Source: REEB76 sp049698775
Lineage (GTDB): Bacteria > Pseudomonadota > Gammaproteobacteria > Natronospirales > REEB76
Reading direction: 5' to 3'
DNA length: 64,000 nucleotides
Assembly (NCBI GenBank): GCA_049698775.1
Contig: JBAVYM010000040.1
Span: 8,829 to 72,828, forward strand
The translations under genes were made by a program, and so were the position numbers. Below the pieces are notes generated by a model. That model saw only the letters and a list, made by a program, of their open reading frames with translations. It ran no database searches and was not told the DNA's origin. Of this stretch, positions 23,281 to 30,257 are shown in pieces; positions within the stretch are counted from its first letter, which is position 1, and every line of letters begins with the position of its first letter.

Positions 23281-24153
23281 TCAAGTCGTGTCCGGTTCCG
23301 TCCGCGCCTGGGTATGCACTTCGATATTGTCTATGAGACGCGCCTTGCCCAGCCAAGCCGCGGCCAACACCACAAAATGCGCCGTGTCCGCGGCCGGCGG
23401 CAACAGCGTGTGCGCGGCGCGGATGGAAACATAGTCGGGGCGCATGCCGTCGGAAAGTTTGCGCACCGCTTCGGATTCGAGCTTCGCAAAATCGCGCCGG
23501 CCTTCGCGCAATGTCTGGGCCACATCGAGGAGCATGCGATACAAGAGCGGCGCGAGCTTGCGTTCTTCCGGCGTCAGATACTGATTGCGCGAACTCAGGG
23601 CGAGGCCGTCGCTCTCGCGCACCGTGGGTACACTGACGATCTCCACGGGCATGGACAAATCCGCCACCATCCGGCGAATCACCGCCAACTGCTGATAGTC
23701 CTTCTCGCCGAACAGGGCCAGGTCCGGCTGCACCATGTTGAAAAGTTTTGCCACCACCGTTGCAACGCCGATGAAGTGGCCCGCACGGAATTTGCCGTCG
23801 AGGATGGCGGACAGCTCTGGAACTTCCACACGCGTAACCTGCTCCTGGCCGCCGGGATACACCTCACTCACCGGCGGTGCGAACAGCAGATCGGTATTCG
23901 CCGTTAAAAGCTGGGCCTTGTCTGCGTCGAGGGTGCGCGGATAGCTCTTGAAGTCCTCATTGGGGCCGAATTGCAGGGGATTGACGAAGATGCTCACCAC
24001 CACGCGCTCGGCGTGTTCGCGGGCGTGTTCCACCAATTTCAGATGGCCGGCGTGCAGATTGCCCATGGTGGGCACCAGGGCGATGCGTTGGCCGGAGAAA
24101 CGCCAGCGGCTGACGCAGTCGCGCAGTTCAATGACGCTGTGCAGGGTCAACAT
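23281..24153 (-). CDS. panC: Pantothenate synthetase PanC
   Basis: Joins pantoate and beta-alanine with ATP to make pantothenate. 290 residues. The nucleotidyl-transferase HIGH-like motif is LVPTMGNLHAGHLKLVEHAR. SIFVNPLQFGPNEDF, FGEKDYQQLAVIRRMV with the KMSKS-like counterpart LSSRNQYL, and the dimerisation C-terminal region are all present. It starts 19 bp after panB. Confidence 0.97.
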   Translation of the reverse strand: MLTLHSVIELRDCVSRWRFSGQRIALVPTMGNLHAGHLKLVEHAREHAERVVVSIFVNPLQFGPNEDFKSYPRTLDADKAQLLTANTDLLFAPPVSEVYPGGQEQVTRVEVPELSAILDGKFRAGHFIGVATVVAKLFNMVQPDLALFGEKDYQQLAVIRRMVADLSMPVEIVSVPTVRESDGLALSSRNQYLTPEERKLAPLLYRMLLDVAQTLREGRRDFAKLESEAVRKLSDGMRPDYVSIRAAHTLLPPAADTAHFVVLAAAWLGKARLIDNIEVHTQARTEPDTT

Positions 24154-24172
24154 GAAAGATGATCAATGAAAT

Positions 24173-25000
24173 TCAGTCGAAGCCATGTTCGGGCGCGGGA
24201 TAACTGCTATCCTTGACGGCTTTCACATAGGCTTCCACGGCCGCACGCGGGCTGGCGGCGCCCTGCATGAAATTGCGCACGAATTTCGCGCGGCGGCCGG
24301 GAGTGATATCCAGCATGTCGTAGAGCACCAGTATCTGACCGTCCACGCCGGGACCGGCACCGATGCCGATGACCGGCACTTTAACCTTGCCGGTGATTTC
24401 CGCGGCCAGCGCCTTCGGAACCTTCTCCAGCAGAATGATGTCGGCGCCGGACTGCTCGAGCAGCAGTGCATCGTCCAGCATCTGGCGTGCGGCAATCTCG
24501 CCGCGTCCCTGGGTCGGGAAACCGCCGAGTTTATGCACCTGTTGTGGCCGCAAACCGAGATGCGCGCACACCGGCACGCCGTTGTCGTTGAGATAACTCA
24601 CGATCTGCGCCTGATGGCCGCTGCCTTCGAGCTTCACCATCTGCGCGCCGGCCTGCTGCATGAGCCGCGCGGCGTTGGCAAGTGCGATTTCCGGCGTGGG
24701 ATAACTCATGAACGGCATGTCCACCATGAAAAACGCGCGCTTCAAACCACGCTGCACCAGACGGCCGTGATAGACCATGTCGTCCATGGTCACAGGCACG
24801 GTGGTGTCGTGCCCCTGGATGACGTTGCCCAGGGAATCCCCCACCAGCACCAGGTCCACGCCGGCGTTATCCAGCAGCACGGCAAAACTCGCGTCGTAGG
24901 CGGTGAGACAGGCGATCTTTTCACCTGCAGCCTTCATTTTTGCCAGCGACCTGATAGTGAGTTTTTCCGCCTGGCTGCGGTTTTCAGGTTGGGTGTACAT
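24173..25000 (-). CDS. panB: 3-methyl-2-oxobutanoate hydroxymethyltransferase PanB
   Basis: Transfers a hydroxymethyl group from 5,10-methylene-THF to ketoisovalerate, giving ketopantoate. 275 residues, a (beta/alpha)8 barrel. KIACLTAYDASFAVLLDNAG, LVLVGDSLGNVIQGHD and the metal-binding MVDMPFMSYP region are visible. KLEGSGHQ and the catalytic Glu region LLEKVPKALA follow. It heads the pan genes and follows the deoxynucleoside kinase by about 50 bp. Confidence 0.97.
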   Translation of the reverse strand: MYTQPENRSQAEKLTIRSLAKMKAAGEKIACLTAYDASFAVLLDNAGVDLVLVGDSLGNVIQGHDTTVPVTMDDMVYHGRLVQRGLKRAFFMVDMPFMSYPTPEIALANAARLMQQAGAQMVKLEGSGHQAQIVSYLNDNGVPVCAHLGLRPQQVHKLGGFPTQGRGEIAARQMLDDALLLEQSGADIILLEKVPKALAAEITGKVKVPVIGIGAGPGVDGQILVLYDMLDITPGRRAKFVRNFMQGAASPRAAVEAYVKAVKDSSYPAPEHGFD

Positions 25001-25051
25001 GCGGATTCCTTGATTTGCCGGGCATCAGAATGGCGGTTGGCGGCTTAAACT

Positions 25052-25702
25052 TCAAGCCTGACGCGCGGCGGGGTTGAAATAGTGGCGGCCGCTCTTGACG
25101 CGGTTTATTTCCCGCACCAGCGATCCGTAATCCTCTTCACTATCCACCAGGTTGATGTCGCTGGCGTTCACGATCAGGAGCGGTGAGCGGTTGTAATAAT
25201 GGAAGAAATGCGCATAGGCGCCCGCCACACGCTCCAGGTAGTCCCGCTGGATGAACTGCTCGAAGCTGACGCCGCGGCGCATGACGCGGCGCATGAGTAC
25301 CTCAACCGGCGCCTGCAGGTACACCACCAAATCCGGCACCGGCGCATCCAGCGCCAGATGCTGATACACCTGTTCATAGAGCGCCAATTCGTCGTCGTCC
25401 AGATTGAGTTGCGCGAACAGGCGGTCCTTTTCCAGCATGAAATCCGCGACCCGCGAGGGTGTGAAGATATCGCCCTGGCGCAAGCGCTGCAATTGACGCA
25501 CACGCTGAAACAAAAATGAGAGCTGGGCAGGTAGCGCGGCATTTCTGGGATCGCGATAGAAACGTTCCAGAAAGGGATTCTCCTCGGCGCGCTCGAGCAG
25601 CAATTCGGCGCCGAAGGTTTCCGCCAACAACTGGGCGAGGCTGGTCTTGCCGACGCCGATGGGGCCTTCAACCACCAGATAGCGGGGCCGGGTTTCACTC
25701 AT
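25052..25702 (-). CDS. Deoxynucleoside kinase (dGK/dAK/dCK family)
   Basis: Phosphorylates deoxynucleosides for salvage. About 216 residues from ATG 25702. The P-loop is VEGPIGVGKTSLAQLLAE. The ERAEENPFLERFYRDPRNAA segment and the DRS-like ERVAGAYAHFFHYY/RRGVSFEQFIQRDYLERV lid region are typical of this family. Substrate preference cannot be read from sequence. It overlaps the end of folK by 8 bp. A kinase of this type between folK and panB is common in non-enteric gammaproteobacteria. Confidence 0.9.
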   Translation of the reverse strand: MSETRPRYLVVEGPIGVGKTSLAQLLAETFGAELLLERAEENPFLERFYRDPRNAALPAQLSFLFQRVRQLQRLRQGDIFTPSRVADFMLEKDRLFAQLNLDDDELALYEQVYQHLALDAPVPDLVVYLQAPVEVLMRRVMRRGVSFEQFIQRDYLERVAGAYAHFFHYYNRSPLLIVNASDINLVDSEEDYGSLVREINRVKSGRHYFNPAARQA

Positions 25703-26231
25703 CCGCGCTGTCCTCGTATTTTTCGATGCTGGGTGAATGGCAGCGGTCGCGCAGCCCCTGCACTGGCCCATGTCCCGGAATAACCAGCGCCGGCGCCACT
25801 TCCGCAAGAGGATACAGGGCGAAGCTGCGTTGATGCACGCCCGGATGCGGCAGCGTCAACTGTGGTGTGTGCATGCTGAGTTCGCCATATATGAGCATGT
25901 CCAGGTCCAGAGTGCGCGGTCCCCAATGTGTTTCACTCTCGCGCCGGCGGCCATGTCGTTCTTCCAGGTCGCGCAAACCACGCAGCAGGGTCAGCGGTTC
26001 AAGTTGCGTCTCGATCACCGCCACTGCGTTACAGAAATCCGGCTGATCCTGGGGACCGAGCGGCTTGCTCTTATATAAGTGTGAACGCGCCAGCACGCGC
26101 GTCTGCGGCAGTCTATCCAACTCCATGAACGCGCGCCGCAACTGCGCGGCGGGTTCGTCCAGATTGCTGCCAAGACCAATGTAAGCGCGAACGCCAACGC
26201 TCACGGCGTCAGGCGGGTTGGGAAGTCTCAT
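25695..26231 (-). CDS. folK: 2-amino-4-hydroxy-6-hydroxymethyldihydropteridine pyrophosphokinase FolK
   Basis: Transfers pyrophosphate from ATP to 6-hydroxymethyl-dihydropterin in folate synthesis. About 178 residues. AYIGLGSNLDEPAAQLRRAF opens the core. SKPLGPQDQPDFCNAV, HWGPRTLDLDMLIYG (with the metal-binding Asp pair) and LPHPGVHQRSF are all signature segments. ATG 26231 overlaps the end of pcnB by 23 bp. A GTG at 26204, just past the pcnB stop, is a reasonable alternative start nearer the core. Confidence 0.95.
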   Translation of the reverse strand: MRLPNPPDAVSVGVRAYIGLGSNLDEPAAQLRRAFMELDRLPQTRVLARSHLYKSKPLGPQDQPDFCNAVAVIETQLEPLTLLRGLRDLEERHGRRRESETHWGPRTLDLDMLIYGELSMHTPQLTLPHPGVHQRSFALYPLAEVAPALVIPGHGPVQGLRDRCHSPSIEKYEDSADE

Positions 26232-27540
26232 GGGATCGCCGCCGGCGACGCGAGCGCCGCCTGGCACCGGCCGGTGCCGTGCTCAGCAGGCTGCGCTGTC
26301 CATCTGCATCGAAGTTCTGGATTTCGGTCCACCATTGAGCCAGCTCCGACTCCACTTCGCCGGCTTCCGCGCGCAACACCAGAAAATCATAAGCGGCGCG
26401 AAACCGCGGATGTGCCAGCAGGCGCAAAGGCCGCTTGCCTTCCCGTTGGGTGAAGCGCGCCTGCATCTGGTACATTTCTAGCATGGGTGTGGCGAAACGG
26501 CGCGGCAAAGACACGCGCGCGATTTGTTCCGAAATGATGTCGTCCGCGGCGCGGCGCAGAGCCTCGCCCGAATGTGCCCCCTGGGTTTCCAGTAACGCCG
26601 CCCGCTGGCGCACGGGTTCCCACAAAAGCGCCGCAAATAGAAACGCGGGTGTGACCGGTTTGTCTTCGTTCACGCGCACGTCAGTGCTGGTCAGCGCCTT
26701 GCTGATGAAGGTGTGCGGAAAACCCTGCTCCTCGGTATCAAGTACCGCGTCGGTGCGCGGGAATAGGTGGGCTAACAGGCCGTAGTGGCGCAAGCATTCG
26801 AACGCTTGCAGGCCGAATCCATACAGGAATAACTTCAGGATTTCCTCGAACAAGCGGGCCGGCGGGATGTCGGCCAGCAGCGGCGAGAGCGTGGTGATGG
26901 GCGCGGCGGTATCGGGATGCAGGCGGAACCCAAGTTTGGCCGCAAAACGCGCTGCGCGCAGCATGCGCACCGGATCCTCGCGGTAGCGGGTAGCCGGGTC
27001 GCCGATGAGTCTCAGGGTGCCGGCGCGCAAATCCGCAAGCCCGCCGACGTAATCCTTGAGCGAGAAATCGCGGATGTCGTAGTACAACGCGTTGACGGTG
27101 AAATCGCGCCGGAATGCATCTTCTTCCAGCGTGCCGTAGGTATTGTCGCGCAGAATGCGGCCGTTGTCGTGACGGGAATCGGTAGTGTCGCCCTGCTCAT
27201 CAGGAGTTGCAGGCCGATTGGCCCGGAAGGTGGCGACTTCAATGATCTCACGGCCAAATTGCACGTGGGCGAGCCGGAAGCGCCGGCCGATGATGCGGCA
27301 ATTGCGAAACAGCGTGTGCACCTGCTCCGGATTCGCGTCGGTGGCCACGTCGAAATCCTTGGGCTCGCGGCCCAGCAACAGGTCGCGTACGCCGCCGCCG
27401 ACGAGATAGGACTCATAGCCGGCACTTTTGAGCCGGTACAGCACCTTGAGGGCGTTTTCGGAAATCTGGGTCCGCGAGATATTGTGATCGGCGCGGGCAA
27501 TGATGGCGGGTGAAATGGCGGAGGATTCCTGTGTGCGCAT
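26209..27540 (-). CDS. pcnB: Poly(A) polymerase I PcnB
   Basis: Adds 3' poly(A) tails that mark RNA for decay. About 443 residues from ATG 27540. The nucleotidyltransferase core shows YLVGGGVRDLLLGREPKDFD, with the GG[V]RD and DxD motifs. EVATFRANRP and EEDAFRRDFTVNALYYDI follow, then the RNA-binding region (RYREDPVRMLRAARFAAKLG). The basic C-terminus (ARRRSRRRRRSHE) is typical of PcnB rather than CCA-adding enzymes. Longer frames run into the tRNA-Glu gene on the other strand and are not real. Confidence 0.95.
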   Translation of the reverse strand: MRTQESSAISPAIIARADHNISRTQISENALKVLYRLKSAGYESYLVGGGVRDLLLGREPKDFDVATDANPEQVHTLFRNCRIIGRRFRLAHVQFGREIIEVATFRANRPATPDEQGDTTDSRHDNGRILRDNTYGTLEEDAFRRDFTVNALYYDIRDFSLKDYVGGLADLRAGTLRLIGDPATRYREDPVRMLRAARFAAKLGFRLHPDTAAPITTLSPLLADIPPARLFEEILKLFLYGFGLQAFECLRHYGLLAHLFPRTDAVLDTEEQGFPHTFISKALTSTDVRVNEDKPVTPAFLFAALLWEPVRQRAALLETQGAHSGEALRRAADDIISEQIARVSLPRRFATPMLEMYQMQARFTQREGKRPLRLLAHPRFRAAYDFLVLRAEAGEVESELAQWWTEIQNFDADGQRSLLSTAPAGARRRSRRRRRSHETSQPA

Positions 27541-27576
27541 GACGTCCGGAAGCTTGCCTTTACTTTGCTGTCGAAC

Positions 27577-27604
27577 TTGAGCAAATCCGGTGCTCCCGTA
27601 TAAT
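27577..27604 (+). promoter_or_regulatory. Sigma70 promoter of tRNA-Glu
   Basis: TTGAGC (27577-27582), a 16-bp spacer and a perfect TATAAT (27599-27604) stand just upstream of tRNA-Glu. A start near 27611 leaves a leader of about 14 nt. The site overlaps the leader region of divergent pcnB. Confidence 0.75.
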
Positions 27605-27624
27605 ACCACTCCCATTGCGTCCCC

Positions 27625-27700
27625 GCTCCCTTCGTCTAGAGGCCTAGGACGGAGCCCTCTCAAGGCTTAAACGCGGGTTCGAATCCCGCAGGGAGCGCCA
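27625..27700 (+). tRNA. tRNA-Glu (anticodon CTC)
   Basis: A 76-nt tRNA with encoded CCA. The acceptor GCTCCCT pairs with AGGGAGC, then G73 and CCA. The D-arm GTCTAGAGGCCTAGGAC is the bacterial tRNA-Glu hallmark. The anticodon stem GAGCC/GGCTT closes loop CTCTCAA, anticodon CUC reading GAG. The T-arm is GCGGG-TTCGAAT-CCCGC. E. coli has only the UUC isoacceptor; a CUC species suits a GC-rich genome. Confidence 0.96.
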
Positions 27701-27745
27701 CTCATGTTGAAAAATGATTGGCGCAGAACCATCCCTGGTGCGCAG

Positions 27746-27775
27746 TCCGGCCCGGACATCATGTCCGGGCGCTCG
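27746..27775. repeat. REP-like palindrome, copy 1
   Basis: GCCCGGACAT-C-ATGTCCGGGC (27750-27770) is a perfect 10-bp-arm palindrome flanked by GTCCG and GCTCG. A related unit with the same flanks lies at 30069-30101. The two share the pattern GTCC.G..CGGACATC...GTCCG..C.GCTCG, suggesting a dispersed repeat family. No T-run follows, so it is not a standard terminator for tRNA-Glu. Confidence 0.5.
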
Positions 27776-27828
27776 ACCGAATCGGCATGCCACCGGCATA
27801 CAGATAAATGCACCGGCCTCGCCCCGCT

Positions 27829-27840
27829 GGGAGCGCCACT
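27829..27840 (+). repeat. Second copy of the tRNA-Glu 3' end
   Basis: The 12-mer GGGAGCGCCACT occurs at the tRNA-Glu 3' end (27691-27702) and again at 27829-27840, just before the RDD gene. A copied tRNA 3' end is the usual footprint of integrase-mediated insertion. The repeat is short and only about 126 bp lies between, with no integrase, so it is at most a relic. Confidence 0.4.
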
Positions 27841-27858
27841 TTTGGGTTTTGTTTCTCG

Positions 27859-28482
27859 ATGAGCGCATCGCATTCCTCGCCATCCGCTTCAGATGGTGCA
27901 ACGTTGACCGCGCCGCGGCTGTTCCGGCGGCTGGCGTCGGGTTTCTACGACGCACTCATCCTGCTTGCCATCTGGATTCTGGCCACCTTCCTCATCATGC
28001 CGTTTACGCACGGTCGGGCTCTCGAATCCTTCTATGCCGATAGCGCGGGTGTGAAATTCATTTATCAACTGGCGCTCCTGGCCCTGGGCTATGCGTTCTT
28101 CGGCGGGTTCTGGACCCACGGCGGGCAGACTGTCGGCATGCGCACCTGGAACCTGCGCGCGGTGTGCAGGGAAGGTGCGTCGCTCGGCTGGTACCGCGCA
28201 TTGATTCGTTACATTACCCTGCTGATCCCCTGGCTGCTGATCGTGCTGGGCTGCGAATTTCTTATCAAAGCCGACGGCCAGTTGGACGCGGGCGTGCTGC
28301 GCATCGCCGCCGCGGTCATTTTTCTGCTGGCGCTTGCGGGCTTCGTGTGGCCGGCCTTTGATCCGCACCGGCTGGGCTGGCACGACCACCTCTCGGGCAC
28401 GCGCCTGGTGTCGCTGCCGAAAACCCGCAAGATGAAAGCGGCTGATTCTGCGGCCAACGGGCAGCGGAAAAATGGAGAATAG
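27859..28482 (+). CDS. RDD-family membrane protein
   Basis: About 207 residues from ATG 27859. The N-terminal APRLFRRLASGFYDALILLA carries the RDD-type Arg and Asp residues at the start of the first helix. Hydrophobic helices follow (about residues 30-50, 72-92, 122-140 and 152-172). GQTVGMRTWNLRAVCREG and DHLSGTRLV are conserved in RDD proteins. These are often ion antiporters or accessory membrane proteins of unknown function. It faces away from pcnB and ends convergent to the lptG-tail fragment. Confidence 0.85.
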   Translation: MSASHSSPSASDGATLTAPRLFRRLASGFYDALILLAIWILATFLIMPFTHGRALESFYADSAGVKFIYQLALLALGYAFFGGFWTHGGQTVGMRTWNLRAVCREGASLGWYRALIRYITLLIPWLLIVLGCEFLIKADGQLDAGVLRIAAAVIFLLALAGFVWPAFDPHRLGWHDHLSGTRLVSLPKTRKMKAADSAANGQRKNGE

Positions 28483-28609
28483 CCCACCCCGCGCGTATGA
28501 TTTGGCAATCCGAAAGCCCGCTCTGAACCGCAAGAAACAGGCCCGCCAAAATAACCGCGAATTGCGCCGGTAACGAAGATTGCGGTCTCCGCCATTCATT
28601 CTGATTGGC

Positions 28610-28706
28610 TTATCGAATGCGGCTCACGGCGATGCCGCTGATGACGGCCAGCAGCACGGTCGGCAGCCACGCCGTCAATACCTGATTCAGGCCGAACACC
28701 GGCAAT
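28610..28706 (-). pseudogene. Detached copy of the lptG 3' end
   Basis: Read on the minus strand, 28706 to 28610 encodes about 31 codons, QLPVFGLNQVLTAWLPTVLL then AVISGIAVSRIR and TAA. The intact LptG ends GAVFGLNPLLTAWLPTMLLA then VISGIAVGRIR. Nucleotide similarity continues about 55 bp past the stop codon (to about 28556, against 30205 in the intact copy). The fragment has no start and is not expressed as a gene of its own. It is diverged rather than identical, and lies about 1.65 kb from the true lptG end. Confidence 0.85.
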
Positions 28707-28788
28707 TGGCGGCATATAATAGTAGCTGCCGGTAATACGGCATTGCATTGCATTTTGCGCGGAGTATGCTACCGCCCGAATTTGAAAG

Positions 28789-29541
28789 ATGACGTGGGTG
28801 TCCATGCCGAAAGAAGCATCAAAAGAAGAACCTGGTTTGGCGGCATCACTGGCGCTGGGGGAGGCGGCCAAGAATCCCGACTTGGCCCGGCATGCGGCCG
28901 GCTACCTGGATGAGCAGCTCAATCTCCAGCGCGAGCACGCACAACGTGAAGCGGCGCTGCACGATATGCAGGCCGAGAATCTGAAGCTCCGCAACCAGGC
29001 ACTGCGTTCGCAACACATCCAGTTCCGCGCGCAGCACCAACACGAATGGCTGCGCATGACGTATCAGGGCGTGCTCAGCATTGTCGCGTTGACAGTATTG
29101 GGATTGATTGTGTACGCAGTCTATTCAGCCGCCACCGATCATTCTGTGGTGGTGAATCAGTTTCAAGTACCGCCCTCGTTCGTGACCGCGGGTAACAACG
29201 GCACCGTGGTGGCAAGCCAGTTTCTTGACCAGTTGCAGAATCTGAAGGCGAGTGCGCTGGCCTCGCCGGAAAGCCGTGCCATGCAAGGCGCGTGGACCAA
29301 TGACATCAAATTGCAGATCCCCGACGTGCACGTCTCGCTGGGTGATGTGCGACGCACGCTGCACGGTTGGCTTGGGCACGAGGTTGAGATTAACGGTGAG
29401 ATCGTGCTGCAGGGCAAGCAAATTGCCCTCACGGTGCGCGGCACCGGATTTCCGGCCCAAACCTTCACGGGCACTCCGGAGGATTTACAGAATCTGCTGG
29501 AAAATGCCGCGGAATACGTCTATGTGCATGCGGAACCCTGA
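28789..29541 (+). CDS. Single-pass membrane protein with coiled-coil N-terminus and periplasmic domain
   Basis: 250 residues, function unknown. Residues 1-85 are cytoplasmic and helical, rich in Glu, Gln and Ala (NLQREHAQREAALHDMQAEN). One transmembrane helix follows (VLSIVALTVLGLIVYAVYSA, about 94-113). The C-terminal ~130 residues form a globular domain: NQFQVPPSFV, WTNDIKLQIPDVHVSLGDV, HEVEINGEIVLQGKQIALTV, FTGTPEDLQNLLENAAEYVY. I associate that domain with the start of larger TPR membrane proteins, but no TPRs are present here. ATG 28804 is an alternative start. It pairs with the secreted-protein gene 33 bp downstream. Confidence 0.75.
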   Translation: MTWVSMPKEASKEEPGLAASLALGEAAKNPDLARHAAGYLDEQLNLQREHAQREAALHDMQAENLKLRNQALRSQHIQFRAQHQHEWLRMTYQGVLSIVALTVLGLIVYAVYSAATDHSVVVNQFQVPPSFVTAGNNGTVVASQFLDQLQNLKASALASPESRAMQGAWTNDIKLQIPDVHVSLGDVRRTLHGWLGHEVEINGEIVLQGKQIALTVRGTGFPAQTFTGTPEDLQNLLENAAEYVYVHAEP

Positions 29542-29574
29542 TGTCTTTTTGAACCACAAACCCGGAGGAACATC

Positions 29575-29982
29575 ATGAATAAACCCACTTCACCCCTGGC
29601 GCTTGCCCTGGCCCTGGCATTGGCCGCACCGTTGGGTTTTGCCGCCGGCAGCGCCGATCAGGAACTCACCACCGCCACTATCCACGCACAGATGGCGGGG
29701 GACGCTGCCAACCTGGCCACAGCGACAATGCATTTTCATCATGTGATCAATTGCCTGGTGGGTTCCAGGGACAAGCGTTACGACGCCAAGGTCGGCGATC
29801 CCTGCACCGGCATGGGCAACGGCGTATTAAATGATCTCGGTCACGCGCCGGCGGAACATATCAAGCTGGAGCACGCAGTGGCCATGCTGGAACAGGCCCT
29901 GCACGCGGACACAGTCGAAGCGGCACGGCAGGACGCTGTGCGCATCGCTGTGGCGCTGAAACAAGCGGCCTCCACGCAATAG
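29575..29982 (+). CDS. Small periplasmic protein of unknown function
   Basis: 135 residues with a Sec signal peptide (residues 1-24, LALALALALAAPLGFAAGS). The mature part is helical and His-rich: ATATMHFHHVINCLVGSRDK, HAPAEHIKLEHAVAMLEQAL. It has two cysteines (NCLVG and DPCTG) that could form a disulphide. The histidines might bind a metal, but no family motif is certain. A clear AGGAGG-like site (CCCGGAGGAACATC) precedes ATG 29575. It is co-directional with the membrane-protein gene 33 bp upstream, so a two-gene unit is likely. Confidence 0.75.
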   Translation: MNKPTSPLALALALALAAPLGFAAGSADQELTTATIHAQMAGDAANLATATMHFHHVINCLVGSRDKRYDAKVGDPCTGMGNGVLNDLGHAPAEHIKLEHAVAMLEQALHADTVEAARQDAVRIAVALKQAASTQ

Positions 29983-29983
29983 C

Positions 29984-30200
29984 GGGCACCGCTAAAAATC
30001 AATCTTTTGCTTTCCGGTTAGGCGAAAATGACCTCGACCACTACGCTTCGCTGTCCTGCTCGCTCGTGGTCCAGGGCGGACATCCCGGTCCGCCCGCTCG
30101 CCGTATCCGGCGAGCCCTCATGTACTGGCCATGTACACTCCGGTTTCTCGGTCATTTTTGCCTAGCCGGAAACCAAAATCTCTGATTTTTAGAAGCACCC
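29984..30200. mobile_element. MITE-like element with imperfect terminal inverted repeats
   Basis: A left arm at about 29984-30036 is matched, inverted, by about 30145-30200. Shared blocks are CTAAAAATCA, TTTTG, TTTCCGG, TAGGC and AAAATGACC in the same order, roughly 80-85 percent identical over 50 bp by eye. Between the arms lie GGCGGAC-ATCCCG-GTCCGCC (30075-30094) and GCTCGCCG-TATC-CGGCGAGC (30096-30115). There is no open reading frame. It begins right after the stop codon of the periplasmic-protein gene and ends near the lptG-tail homology. It could be a MITE or a large folded RNA or DNA element. Confidence 0.6.
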
Positions 30201-30257
30201 AAGCCGTGGATTGCGCTGGTGACGAAGATTGCGGTCTTCGCCGTTCGTCCTGACGTC

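Noticed and set aside
27541..27663. Upstream extension of pcnB
   Set aside because: It runs into tRNA-Glu on the other strand; ATG 27540 is sufficient and starts near conserved sequence.
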